Notes under the pieces: model-generated
What the model saw: the letters and a program-made list of their open reading frames with translations, nothing else
Database searches by the model: none
Told to the model about the DNA's origin: nothing
Made by a program: the position numbers and the translations under genes
Assembly: GCF_031877795.1 (NCBI RefSeq)
Contig: NC_133970.1
Span: 45,449,287 to 45,513,286 of the forward strand
Reading direction: 5' to 3'
Origin: Strix aluco
Lineage: Eukaryota > Chordata > Aves > Strigiformes > Strigidae
Length of the DNA: 64,000 nt
In this document: positions 1 to 11,910 of the stretch, one piece after another
Layout of the letters: every line of letters begins with the position of its first letter
Position numbering within the stretch: position 1 is the first letter of the stretch

Positions 1-829
1 GAAGAAGAATATGTTTTCACCACTGCATTGAAGACTAATTAGGTGACTGCTACTTTGAGCAATAATATGTAGGCATCCATGCATAACAGATGGGGGGGCG
101 TGCACAGTGTTTTGGGGAATGCCAGAAGGAATTTTTAGCAAGTTTGCAGCGTAATCGATGAACAAAAAAATAAAAAAACAATTTTGGAGCTTGGTAACAC
201 CAAATGAAGATGCAATGGCTCTTCTCTTTCAGGACAAACTTCTTTTTGTCAAGTAAGATTGATATAGTTAAAAGAATAAAAACCTTGCAAAAGCAGAGCT
301 TTTCCACAGCATCAAAGTCCAACGGCTATGCTGGTTTCCCACACTCTCTGTGCTACTGAATGTCCACAGAACAGAAGTTGATGTGGCTCACTGATGTGGT
401 GTCCATGAGGCCCACAGAGCTACTCAGGTACACAAGAAAATTAAGTAAGTAAAGCTCAGAATTGGGGGGAAAAAAATCATGCAGCATTATTCAGTACTAC
501 TGCACATGAGACAATAGAGGGATGAGCGAGGATGTGGACATGTGCCATGTTCCATGGCTTTTGGCATGTGCTTTCTAAATCATGCCCTCCTACGTGCAGT
601 GGTGGAATCACATGATTTCTGTTACAGGCAAGTCATATCAACTGGCCTGCCTACATATAACATATAAAGGGAAGCAGAGCTGGAGGACACAGTATTTGTA
701 AATGAAAGGTAGTTAATGTAACAAACCCATTTCCAATTATCTCTTAATTGCTTATATAGTTGTAACGCAAATTGAAATTACATTTTCAAGAAAGTATGTA
801 TAAAAATAATAATGAATAACACTTTTATC
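1..829. other. Intergenic, unique
   Basis: AT-rich; nothing recognised. The 90-codon minus-strand ORF at 50-322 has no family signal. Confidence 0.5.
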
Positions 830-1655
830 TGTTACGGTTTTGCATGGCAAGGTTTTAGTAGCGGGGGAGCTACAGGGGTGGCTTCTGTGAGAAGCTGCTA
901 GAAGCTTCCCTCACGTCCAATAGACCCAGTGCCAGCCAGCTCCAAGATGGACCCGCCACTGTTTGAGGCTGAGCTAATCAGTGACGGTGGTAGCGCCTCT
1001 GGGATAACATATTTAAGAAGAGGAAAAAAACTGGGAGAGCAATTGCAGCCGGAGAGAGGAGTGAGAATGTATGAGAGAAACAACTCTGCAGCCACCAAGG
1101 TCAGCGAAGAAGGAGGGGGAGGAGGTGCTCCAGGTGCCAGAGCAGAGATTCCCCTGCAGCCCCTGGTGCAGCCCATGGTGAGGCAGCCGTGCCCCTGCAG
1201 CCCAGGGAGGGTAACGGTGGAGCAGATCTCCACCTGCAGCCCGGGGAGGGTAACGGTGGAGCAGATCTCCACCTGCAGCCCGGGGAGGGTAACGGTGGAG
1301 CAGATCTCCACCTGCAGCCCGGGGAGGGTAACGGTGGAGCAGATCTCCACCTGCAGCCCGGGGAGGGTAACGGTGGAGCAGATCTCCACCTGCAGCCCAT
1401 AGAGGACCCCACGCCAGAGCAGGTGGATGCGCCCAAAGGAGGCTGTGACCCTGTGGAGAGCCCACGCTGGAGCAGGTTTGCTGGCAGGACTTCTGACCTT
1501 GTGGGGGACCCACACTGGAGCAGTCTGTTCCTGAAGGACTGCAGCCTGCGGCAGGGATCCACGCTGGAGCAGTTCATGAAGAACTGCAGCCCATGGGAAG
1601 GACTCACATTGGAGAAGTTTGTGAAGGACTGTCTCCCGTAGGAGCGACCCACATT
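830..1655 (+). repeat. 3'-truncated LTR with 39-bp tandem repeat
   Basis: Begins TGTTACGG, shares the GTGAGAAGC, AGCTCCAAGTTGGACCC-like and TATTTAAGAAG box with the LTRs at 6769 and 23481, and stops before the family's 3' end. No right target copy. Contains the tandem repeat listed separately. Confidence 0.8.
1205..1399 (+). repeat. Tandem repeat, 39 bp x 5
   Basis: Five near-perfect units starting at 1205, 1244, 1283, 1322 and 1361. Each includes GGTAACGGTGGAGCAG and ends CTGCAGCCC. Unit length is a multiple of three and lacks stops in most frames, which produces several long ORFs of 150-318 codons that are not genes. Confidence 0.95.
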
Positions 1656-2884
1656 TAACACATAATACATTAAGTGCTTTGTACATCCCCTCATTCAACC
1701 TGTCACTCAAATAGCACATAATCCCCCTAAAATTATTGTGACATATGTATTTCTCTGCTTTTTGCAGTAGGAAAATGGAGGAAGAAGAGATGTTTGTTAC
1801 ATGAACCTCAACTGAGTTTAGAAAGTGGGAAGGAAGAACAGTTGTCAAAGCCAAAATGATTACTCAGAAAATCCTGGCACCAACAACTTGCTTTAATGTG
1901 TCAGATGTTGCGCTGCCAGTCAGTTAGGAAACTCCATTTACATTCAGGTTTCTAAATGCAGGTATTAATCACTGATATATGTGCCACAGATTGACATTAG
2001 GTATTACTATAAGATACACCTTTCCTGCTCTCAAGACCCTGTAACTTTGGAAAGCCCAAGGGCAGATACTGCAGAACTCATCTCCCACAGTGATTGTGCG
2101 TCACCTCGTTTCTGGCCCAACTTTCCTTGTTCTCTTAATTTTTGTCTCAGTATCCCTCTGCTATTCTGTAGGTGTGAACAAATGCACCATTTAAGCCAGA
2201 AATCTTTCTGTTGATTTTGTTCCAATGCCTTAGTAAGAGAAAATTGATCTTACAACAGTACACAGATCACTTGCTTGCATTTAGCCAGATTTATATATCT
2301 TGACTACAGTCTCAGCAACTGTGATTCCATCTACACCCTAGCACAATAACAGCAAGAGTTTTCTACTCAGACAGGTCTCAGGAATAATGTTATAATTACA
2401 CAACTTCCTCAGCAACAACTGCAAGCTGTAATTATACGAAATGACCAAAACTACATTTTTGGCACAGAGGCACATGGGATTGATTCATTCACCCCCTCTA
2501 CAGGTGAGCAGAAACACCTGATGAGTGCAAGAGGGTTAGTCTTTAAAAGTACCTTCATAACAATAAATATAAATAGTAATGAGGATAGAAATTAATGTGA
2601 GAACATCCAAGTCACATGAAGATAGTAAGTTTTACTTCAAGAAATTGTTCCACTTTGGTGAAAAACTCCTCTCTAATTGGTGCTGGGTTTACTGTTGTAT
2701 GAATCAACATCAGCAGTAAAATGGATTTACACAAGTGCAAGTGAGAGATGAAATCAAGCTAAGATCCAATTTAGTTTGGGGTAGAAAATTATTCTATAAT
2801 TTCCTACTACATTTAATGTTGGCAGATTTTTTTCACATCTCATGTGGTTTACCAGTTTGGCTCAGATTATTTAAATAAAGTACT
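1656..2884. other. Intergenic, unique
   Basis: Nothing recognised. Confidence 0.5.
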
Positions 2885-3380
2885 GCCCACCATAGCAGAA
2901 GATCAGGTTCGAGACCATCTCAGGAACCTGAAGGGACACAAGTCCATGGGACCTGATGGGATGCATCTGCGGATCCTGAAGGAACTGGTGCATGAAGTGG
3001 CTAAGCAACTATCCATCATATTTGAGAAGTCATGGCAGTGAAGTTCATGCTGACTGGAAAAGGGGAAACATAATCCCCATTTTTAAAAAGGGAAAAAAAG
3101 AAGACCAGGGTCACTACAGGCCAGTCACTCTCACCTCTGTGCCCGGCAAGATCAGAGTGGATCCTCCTGGAAACTATGCCAGGGCACATGGAAAACAGAG
3201 GTGATTGGTGACAGCCAACATGGCTTCACAAAGGGCAAATCGTGCTGACAAATTTGGTGGCTTTCTATGATGGGGTTACAGCGTTGGTGCATAAGGGAAG
3301 AGCAACTGATGTCATCTACCTGGACTTGCGCAAAGCATTTGACACTGTCCTGTATGATATCCTTGTCTCTAAATTGGGAG
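2885..3380 (+). repeat. CR1 LINE fragment, left part
   Basis: RT domain in plus orientation: [17 protein letters not shown], then [13 protein letters not shown] and [21 protein letters not shown]. Stops and indels present. Interrupted by the LTR at 3381 and resumed at 4201. Confidence 0.85.
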
Positions 3381-4200
3381 TGTAGTGCTAGGGCCTGAAT
3401 AATAGGCCCTGAAACAAAGTTGACCTCTAGATGAACCTCACAACCAAATGTTATCCATTATTAGTATCTGCTAATTAGTAAAATCTGTGTTACCATTAGC
3501 TTTAATTATTAGTATCTGATCATTAATGAAATATGTATGCTCACTAGTGAAAGATGTAGCTTAGACAAAATATAATCAGTAGTGAGGATGCAATGCTGTG
3601 AGAATGTATCCAGCTTCCCTTGTTTAGCCTTGTTCAAGGCTGAGAACCCAAGTATTTGGCCTTGTTAGAAACTCCCTTGGTTCCCCCCCCTGAGCCCTGG
3701 CCAGGCTTTGGGTGGAATCCAACAGGAGAATGAAACCAGAAACTTTCCGCTCAAAACAAAGGTGCCAGCTATTCTGGCTTGTCGATCTCTGGTATATAAG
3801 GCTGGACCCGCTCACAGCGACTTTGGAAGCCTCACCTACGGGTGGACGCACCGCGTAGGATTTCCCACTTGCCGGGACAGGCTCTCCAAATCCTCGCTGT
3901 AACCGGGGCTGCCCAGCGCCTGCGGATCTGGATGACGATGATAATATATGCAAGTGGTGATGGATCTTTCTTAATCACTGTTCTCTCTCTCAGGTAGTAA
4001 TGATTAGGTGTATTACCTTGCTTATTCTTATTTTCTATAATTAACTGTATGTAGTAATAATTAAGTGTATTATTCTGTATTTTTCTTACTGCTTATTTTC
4101 TGTATTACTTGGTTATATCCTTTAATTATTAACAGTAAAATAAGCCTGCTCTTTTCATTCTGGTGTCTGAGTTTAATTGGCACCCTTGATCAGCAAAACA
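3381..4200 (+). repeat. Solo LTR inside CR1
   Basis: 820 bp, TGTAGTGC...CAAAACA, flanked by GGGAG and TGGAG (3376-3380, 4201-4205), a 5-bp duplication with one change. TATA box GTATATAAGG near 3791. Confidence 0.88.
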
Positions 4201-4330
4201 TGGAGACACATGGATTTGATGGATGGACCACTTGGTGGATAAGGAATCGACTGGATGGGCACACTCAAAGAGTTGTGGTCAACGGCTCAATGTCCAAGTG
4301 GAGACCAGTGATGAGTGGGGGGGTAGAATT
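4201..4330 (+). repeat. CR1 LINE fragment, right part
   Basis: Continues the CR1 interrupted at 3380: the GGATGGACCAC, GGATAAGGAAT and GTTGTGGTCAACGGCTC segment of RT. Ends after the AGTGATGAGTGG region. Confidence 0.8.
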
Positions 4331-5339
4331 GCACCACCACATCCATAAACACATCTCTGTTTTGGAAAAGCCAAAATATTCTCCTAAATTATATATGGTA
4401 AATAAATGAAACCATCAAGATGTTACTTGATAGGATTTTTTTATCTCAGCAGAATAAGAGCTAATAAAATCTGAAGAGTGATACAAGCAGCATAAACAAA
4501 ATCTCTCTAATTCATGTTTTCATTGAGGGGAATAGTATCTGAAATTAAGTAAAACATAAAATAGAAACAGCACAAGATAAATTTTCTTCCACCCCTTCTC
4601 AAAACACCCAATTTGACTTGTGTACACAAGGATCTATTAATCTTCCCTTGTAGTAACTGAAAAGTCAAAAAAAGGTTGTTCACAGGATTACTAGATCATA
4701 ATATATCAATATACTTCATACTTTTTTAAAAAAATATCTTTATTACTAACATAAGAGAAAAATGTGAAACCCAGTAAAATGAGAAACCTGGCTCTATTAG
4801 GATTTAAGTTTTTTCTCTGCCAAGCCACCACACTCTCAACCATCACATTCACCTTAAGATTTCTGGAAAACTACTCTCTGTTTCCCTAATTTGTTAAGCA
4901 AAAATACTTATGAAACATGTTGTTGTGATTTTGTATTAAATTTCTATTAATCTATAAAGTATTTTGATAATCTCAAATGCAAGGTCCTCTATAAGAAGTG
5001 CACATTTTGGTAATTTTTATCTATATATATGTATATGGTTCTGCTACCAAGTCTGCACTGTATATGAAGACATCGAGAGCTTTTTAAAGATCACTTATAA
5101 CATGCCATGCTACTTATAATAATAAACTATTTCACTCATTTAAAATCAAATTGTAACACTAGTATAGGCTAAGGATTTTTTTCTTTTTAAATTGCATTGC
5201 ATCGTGCCTTTGACAAGTGACCAGGTCATAATCCTCCCAGAGCTGTGGCTGGTGAGATTACTTTAAATTAACAGGTACTGCAAACAGTTATTTGAAAGCA
5301 ACTCATCCTGTTAAAACAATTTGCTGATCCAAACACCAC
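4331..5339. other. Intergenic, unique
   Basis: AT-rich, nothing recognised. Confidence 0.5.
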
Positions 5340-6060
5340 TTTTTTTTTTTTTTTTTTTTCACCAGATGTGCTAAGGTTTTATTGATAACTATTTATCCAA
5401 CATTACAGTTAGATGTACAACTTTGCCTTTAACATAAATGAAGAAATTGGAAAATAAGCCATCTGCACTTACAAATAGTATAAAACAAAGACTGAACATT
5501 GATTTCAATGACTGAATTTTTTCCACATAATTCAAGAAGATGGAGAGAGAATTCAGATTTCACAAGTGACAGCAGGTTTGATAGAATTCACTATGTCCTG
5601 CATTAGCTTTGTGGGTAAACTGTTCAGCTGCTTATTTTTGAGAGGAAAGAAAATCCCCAAACCCTCCAATTCGCTAATCACACAAAATACACTAAAACCT
5701 AACAACATTAGATAGCCATGCCTAAAGTCTTTTACATCTGAAGTTTTTCCCTTAGAACAGTTATTTTCAGTTCTCCAGCTACATCAGACAGTGCTAGCTC
5801 GCTGCCAAGAGCATGTGTTCTTGGACATAGCTGCAGTTCCTGAGGAGGGATAAAGCCTCCTGAGCTGAAAAAAATCTGGCTACAGAAGGAACTACCATAA
5901 GAGACACTGAGTGCTGCCCATCCTTGTTCTGAAATGTTCTTAAGTTTTCCTTCTGGCATCCCCCCTCTCTTTTTTTTTACTCTAACTGGAATGATACTCA
6001 TTTCATATCGAAAGCAGAAAGGAAGCCTCCCTGAAGCTGACTAGAGACTTGACTATTTCT
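5340..6060 (-). pseudogene. Possible poly(A)-tailed retrocopy
   Basis: Read on the minus strand, the segment ends with AATAAA (5378-5383), about 18 bases, then 20 A (5340-5359), the layout of a reverse-transcribed mRNA end. About 350 bp before it an ORF of 89 codons (5732..6001) ends, giving a plausible 3' UTR. The ORF (LGSELALSDVAGELKITVLREKLQM at the C terminus) matches no protein I know. A splice-acceptor-like pyrimidine tract and CAG near 6060 could instead mean a terminal exon, with the A run a coincidence. Confidence 0.35.
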
Positions 6061-6763
6061 AATATTTTCTGTGGAAATAGCAGAAATACCTGAATGAAGG
6101 AGGACATACCAACACAGGAGCTGCACTGATTCTGTACTATTTTTCTATTACTCCTGCTCAATAACTGGACTTTCACTTAGGCATAATGTCTTTGATCTCT
6201 AGCATAAGGTTGGCAGCAAAAGGAAATGTCCATGGAAAAGTAAGACTTTTGCGACCCTTACTCTTATTGCTTTCTTTTAAAAATTGGCTGTGTAGTATTT
6301 GTCTCAATTAACATTATTTTTGGCCCTGTAACTCCAGAAACCTTGTATCAGATGCAACTAGACCCAACCAGAATTACTTTCATTGTTCTGCACACACTGG
6401 AACACAGTGTAAAATTAGCTACACCAACAGGGTTCTTCCCTTTAGGGTATGGCTCTGATGCAACCTGTGTGCTGCCATCAGCTAGTATCTGCACCCAACA
6501 TCCCAGCTACAGTCTGTGAGAGTGCATGTGAAAGACATCTTTGTTGTTGAGGCTGTTGGTTCTTCATTTCAGGACATTGATTTTAGGGGCATCTGAAAAA
6601 TTACAGCTTAGGAAAGGGCACACTGAGGAAGACCTCCAGTTGGTATCCTGCCTCCCAGAGCAACAAGCAGCAGATCCCCGGGGAGGCATACAGCAGCAAG
6701 GTACATGTGTAACACACTGCTTCAGATATGTCCTGAGCTGTATCTCACTTCCACACATGAAGT
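6061..6763. other. Intergenic, unique
   Basis: Nothing recognised. Confidence 0.5.
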
Positions 6764-6768
6764 AACAC

Positions 6769-7766
6769 TGTTGTGGTTTGAGCCCAGAGGGCAACTGAGC
6801 ACCACGCAGCTGCTCACTCATTCCTTCCCCCTCAGGAACGGGAAGGAGGAAAATAAAACAAAAGTCTCAGGAATCGAGATAAGGACAGAGAGGGATGACT
6901 CACCCATTAGGGGAAGAAAAAGAGTATCAATTTAATTCAAACACCACCACCAGCAACACTTTAACAATCAAACAGTAGGACAGTGAGAAGTACAACCACA
7001 TCTTAAAAACACCTTCCCCCCACCCCTCCCTTCTTCCTGGGCTCAGCTTTGCTCCCGATTTCTCTACCTTCTTCCTCGCAGTGGCACAGGGGATGGGGGT
7101 TGCAGTCAGTTCGTCACCTGTTGTTTTCTGCCACACCTTCCTCCTCAGGGGGAGGACTCCTCACACTCTTCCCCTGCTCCAGCATGGGGTCCCTCTCACA
7201 GGAGACAGTCCTCCACAAACTTCCTCCTAAGTGAGTCTTTCCCATGGGCTGCAGCTCTTCCTGAACTGCTCCAGTGTGGGTCCTTCCTGTGTGTCATAGT
7301 CCTCCCAGCAACAAATTACCCCATTGCGGGCTTCCCTCAGAGTCCCGACCTTCTTCAGGCACATCCACCTGCTCCGGTGTGGGGTCCTCCACAGGCTGCA
7401 GGTGGGCATCTGCTCCACCAGTGACCTCCATGGGCTGCAGGGGCACAGCCTGCCCTCTCGCCACGGGCTGAAGGAGAGTCTCTGCTCCAGTGCACCTCCC
7501 CCTCCTCCTTTCTTCCACTGACCTCAGCGTTTGCATAGGTATCTCCCTCACAACTCCCCCTCACAACTCCAACTCCTCCTTCCAGGTTCCCCTTCTTAAA
7601 TACATTATCACAGAGGCGCAGCCACTGTCGCTAATTGGCTTGACCTTGGCCAGAGGCAGGTCCGACTTGGAGCTGGGGGAGCTTTGAGAAGCTTCTCACA
7701 GGGGGCCACCGCTGTAGCCCCTTCCCCTGCTATCAAAAACCCCACCACACACACAAACTCAACACA
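6769..7766 (-). repeat. Solo LTR, 5-bp TSD AACAC
   Basis: 998 bp, minus-strand TGTGTTGAG...CCACAACA, flanked by AACAC (6764-6768, 7767-7771). Same family as 830 and 23481, but it has a single unit where 830 has the 39-bp array. Confidence 0.88.
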
Positions 7767-7999
7767 AACACACAGTGGGTATCTTTTGTTTAGCACCTCT
7801 TTGCACTTACCTAAATTTAGGGATTCACAGGTTCAGTGGAGAGTTAGAGCCTAATTGTGGATTACATGAAGAACCACCTTTTTTTTTTTTTTTTTCTCTG
7901 CACGCCCCTTTTCCTAGCTTGGTAATTCCTGTTTTTTCTATTAGGGGAGACAAAGATCCCAATGCACCTCTGTATGACATTTATCATGTTTCCTTCTCC

Positions 8000-8580
8000 C
8001 CATTATCTGTTTTCTAGACTGAGGAATAGGGCCATAGCACAGAATCTGTTCCAGATCTTTCCTCATCCTTGTTGGCCTTCTCTGCATTTTTCCAGCTCTG
8101 TTGCATGTCTTTGGGGTAGAGAAGAGTGGAGCTGAAATGAGAAGTGAGCTGACCTTCTCAGGGGACAGCCTGCCACAACTGCACAAACCCAGTTCTGAGT
8201 CATAAAGTTCAGAGCCTGTAAATTTATACACCATGTTAGGGTTGTATTTTTCTTACAAGCATCATTCTACATTTATCTACACCGAGTTTCATTTGTTGAT
8301 TTATTGCCCAGGCACTTTCCTTGTAAGGTCATTCTGCAGCTCTTCAGCTAGCCCTTTACAGTTCTAAATCGCTTAGTGAAGCATCGTCAAACTTCCTGTT
8401 ACCTCAGCATTCGCCTCCTTTGCAGAGTTGTTTATGAATATGTAGAAAAGAACAGGTCCCAGCACAGATGCCTGAGCAACTTCCGTAGCCACCTCCCTTC
8501 ACTGACTCCTGCTCTCTGTTTCCTAGCCTTCTTGTCCATGCAAGTGTCGTCTCCCTTATACCTCTAAGGGATTAACTTGT
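8000..8580 (-). repeat. Old CR1/L3-like LINE 3' fragment
   Basis: Diverged block whose plus strand shows landmarks of inverted ancient CR1/L3 tails: TTATTGCCCAGGCACTTTCC, a GAATATGTAGAAAAGAACAG segment and GGTCCCAGCACAGATGCCTG. No frame remains; limits approximate. Confidence 0.45.
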
Positions 8581-9734
8581 CCTTACACAGCTTTAGATGG
8601 AGTCCCTCTTATTATGCTCACTTAAGTATCTACTGTTCTATGTCTGCACACTAATGATAATTCAAGATGAAAAAAACCCCACAGAAAGACAGACAATTGC
8701 ACTTGACAACTAGATTTTATATACTTCCCTGAACAGTTGTACTCTCCCACACGGCTTTACTGGTTTGGCACATTGTGCCTGCTGGTTTTAAGGAAGAGCT
8801 GCCAGTCTCCATCCAGAGACAGGAGCATCACTCTATCTGGTCCAAGAAATGTCATCTTTCAGGCTTTTTAAATTTTTTAAACACTTTTATTCACTGATTC
8901 TGCATGAAATGTGAAATTAAGCTGGAGGTCTTGGGGAAGTAACAGAAAGAGGTGAGAAATTGATTCAGCAGCAAGACTGAATCCTGTGTAGTGATCTACC
9001 CCTGTCCTGGAAGCATATAACTTCCCATACTATTTAATTTTTGAGGACAAAAGAAGAATTTCAGTTTCCACAGCTTTCAACACACACCATTTCAAGTACA
9101 CCAAAAATAATTTTAAATAAAAATGAAAACACACAAATGGAAAAAAAACTAGCCCCTTCCAGTAAGAAACCTCCCACAACACCAAACTGAAATGCCCTAT
9201 ATATATTTGTCTCCTCTAGAGAGATTTAATTTGCTGTATTTTGCTGTGGTTTATGAACAAAAATCTATTTTAAGCATCTAAATTCCCACACGATTCACAC
9301 TGATGATGAAAGACAGCAGAACACATTTGAACTTTGCACACATCCACCTCCTCTTCTTTTTAATGCTTTAGAACTGCCCTAATGTATTTACACAGGTTAG
9401 GTAGCTTAAAAAGCTGTAACACAGGAAACCTTTGGGCTAAACTCAACACAGTTAAAGTTCACAGTAATGGATGAATAAAAAATCAGAACAAGCTACAGTA
9501 AAAAAATTCAAAACAACTGTTTTGCAAACCCTTTAAATAGCAGGATTTTGTTGTTGAAAAAACAACTAAGTACAATTTTCTCAGTTATTTAAAAGAGAAT
9601 GTTTTATTACAATTTTTTCTTCATGTTTCAAAAGATAAGTTCAGCAAAAGGATTAAATATGACTCTAGAATATGTACTTATGTATTACATTTCATAGTTT
9701 AAAGTAAACCATTCTCTTAAGACTCCATCTTCTT
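8581..9734. other. Intergenic, unique
   Basis: AT-rich, nothing recognised. Confidence 0.5.
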
Positions 9735-9772
9735 GGAGCAGGCTGTCCCTATGTGCTGAAAGACGAGCCAGT
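9735..9772 (+). repeat. CR1 LINE scrap left of LTR
   Basis: About 38 bp, GGCTGTCCCTATGTGCTGAA and the following GACGAGCC, matching CR1 ORF2 upstream of the piece at 10361. The CR1 sequence between the two pieces is missing. Confidence 0.6.
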
Positions 9773-10360
9773 GTGAGTCCTGGTTTCAGCTGGGATAGAA
9801 CTAAGCTTTCTTCTTAGTAGCTAGACTAGTGCTGTGTTTTGGATTCAGTATGGGATTTGGTATGAGAAGAATGCTGATAACACACTGATGTTTTCAGTTG
9901 TTGCTAAGAGATCAAGGACTCTCCAACTCCCCATGTCCTGCCCATGCACAGGTGTACAAGAAGCTGGGAGGGAGCAGAGCCAAAGCACCGGACCCAAATT
10001 GGCCAATGGAATATTCCATATCATGTAACGTCATGCTCAGTATATAAAGGAGGGGCATCCAGGAAGGAGGGGGTTCTCTCTCGCTTCTGGGATTGCGACT
10101 GCGGGATCTTGGTATTTCGGGATTGCTAGCCAGGAACAGGCTGGGTATCAGTGAGCGGGTGGTGAGCAATCGCATTGTGCATTATCCCTTTGTACTTTCT
10201 ATTATTGTTATTGTTCTATTTTATTATAATTATTAAACTGTTTTTATCTCAATCTACAAATCTCCCTTCACCCCTTCAATTCCTTCTTCCCCATCCCCCA
10301 GTCAGAGGAGGGTGAGCGAGTGGATGCGTGGTGTTTGGCTGCTGGCCGGGTTTATACAGA
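9773..10360 (+). repeat. LTR in CR1, ends modified
   Basis: Same family as the solo LTR at 29214 in opposite orientation, with TATATAAAGG near 10040. The right end stops a few bases short of the family end and no target duplication is visible, so a deletion probably removed the junction and some CR1. Confidence 0.8.
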
Positions 10361-10460
10361 GGGCTAAGGAGAATTTCCATCCTTTATTGGATGCAGGTGG
10401 AAACATAGTGACAAAGGATAAGGAAAAGGCTGAGGTACTTAATGCTTTCTTTGCCTCAGT
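10361..10460 (+). repeat. CR1 LINE, part 1
   Basis: Begins GGGCTAAGGAGAATTTCC and runs to GCCTCAGT, the point where an LTR is inserted. Continues at 10867. Confidence 0.85.
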
Positions 10461-10866
10461 TGTGGCAACTGAGGCACGGACTCCCGATGAAATCCAGAAA
10501 GAAAAAGAGAGTTTATTGTTACAACGGTACATACTCATGCTCTCGGATGCTGTCGGTAAAGCTCTTACTTCATAGTTAACAAATCAGCAATCAGACAGCT
10601 ATCAACCTTTTCTCCTATCAGCATCAGACCACTCTAACACGCGCTGTGCAGACCAATCACCCTCTCGTTCACGTGCTGTTCACGCGGCGGTAACTTCTCA
10701 CAGTTCAGTACTTTGCCACAGCTCAGTGTTGCAGCTGGCCGTTGTTTTTCCCCGCCACATTGGCACAACTCAGCAGTTTCTTATCTTTCTCCCAAGGCCT
10801 GTTTTTCATCAAAGCCTAGCACTTTCTCACAGGCTGTGCAAGGCTGACAGGCCAATGCCTCCCACA
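10461..10866 (-). repeat. Solo LTR in CR1, 6-bp TSD CTCAGT
   Basis: 406 bp, minus-strand TGTGGGAGGC...GCCACA, flanked by CTCAGT (10455-10460, 10867-10872). Minus-strand AATAAA near 10511. The 6-bp duplication suggests ERVK. Shares an ACACGCGCTGTTCACGCG-like segment with 19679. Confidence 0.88.
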
Positions 10867-11910
10867 CTCAGTCTTTAATAGTAAGACCAATTGTTCTTGG
10901 GGTACCCAGCCCACTGAGCTGGAAGACAGGGATGGGGAGCAGAATGAAGCCCCCATAATCCAAGGGGAAATGGTTAGCGACCTGCTATACCACTTAAACA
11001 CACACAAGTCTAGCGGGCCAGATGGGATCCACCCAAGGGTACTGAGGGAGCTGGCAGAAGTGCTCACCAAGCCACTTTCAATCATTTATCTGCAGTCCTG
11101 GCTAACTGGGGAGGGCCCAGCTGACTGGAGGTTAGCAAATGTGATACCCATCTACAAGAAGGGCCAGAAGGAGGATCCAGGGAACTACAGGCTTGTCAGT
11201 CTGACCTCAGTGCCAGGGAAGGTTATGGACCAGATCATCTTGAGTGCCATCACACAGCATGTACAGCACAGCCAGGTGATCAGGCCCAGTCAGCATGGGT
11301 TTATGAAAGGCAGGTCCTGCTTGACTGACCTGATCTCCTTCTACAACAGGGGGACCTGCTTACTGGATGAGGGAAAGGCTGTGGATGTTGGTTACCTGGA
11401 CTTTTGTAAAGCCTATGACACCGTTTCCCACAGCATTCTCCTAGAGAAACTGTCTGCTCGTGGCTTGGACAGGCATACTCTTCGCTGGGTAAAAAACTGG
11501 CTGGACAGCTGGGCCCAAAAAGTGGTGGTGAATGGAGTTAAATCCAGTTGGCAGCCGGTCACAAGTGGTGTTCCCCAGAGCTCAGTATTGGGGACAGTTT
11601 TGTTTAATACCTTTATCTATGAGCTGGATGAGAGGATTGAGTGTACCCTTAGTAAGTTTGCAGATGACAAAGTCTTATGAGAACAAGTCTTATGAGGAGT
11701 GGCTGAGGGAACTGGGGTCATTTAGTCTGGAGAAAAGGAGGCTGAGGGGAGACCTTATCGCTCTCTACAACTACCTGAAAGGAGGTTGTAGCGAGGTGGG
11801 GGTCCATCTCTTCTACCAAGTAGGAAGTGATAGGACATGAGGAAATGGCCTCAAGTTACACCAGGGGAGGTTTAGATTGGATATTAGGAAAAATTTTTTC
11901 ACTGAAAGGG
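10867..11910 (+). repeat. CR1 LINE, part 2 (RT domain)
   Basis: Open for 236 codons at 10970..11680: [57 protein letters not shown] and SKFADD. At about 11670 the sequence jumps to the 3' part of the element ([14 protein letters not shown]), an internal deletion of several hundred bases. At 11910 a second CR1 is inserted. Confidence 0.88.

Noticed and set aside
1205..1399. CRISPR-like regular repeat
   Set aside because: The units abut with no spacers, and this is a bird genome.
898..1854. Overlapping ORFs up to 318 codons on both strands
   Set aside because: They arise from a 39-bp stop-free tandem repeat inside an LTR; none has a protein motif and their frames compete.
5732..6001. Exon of CCDC152, the mammalian neighbour of GHR
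   Set aside because: The C-terminal LKITVLREKLQ looks helical, but no other residue pattern agrees with that coiled-coil protein, and the A tail points to a retrocopy.
9834..10175. Overlapping ORFs of 61-87 codons, also at 29339-29733
   Set aside because: Translations of the U3/R part of an LTR family; no protein family.
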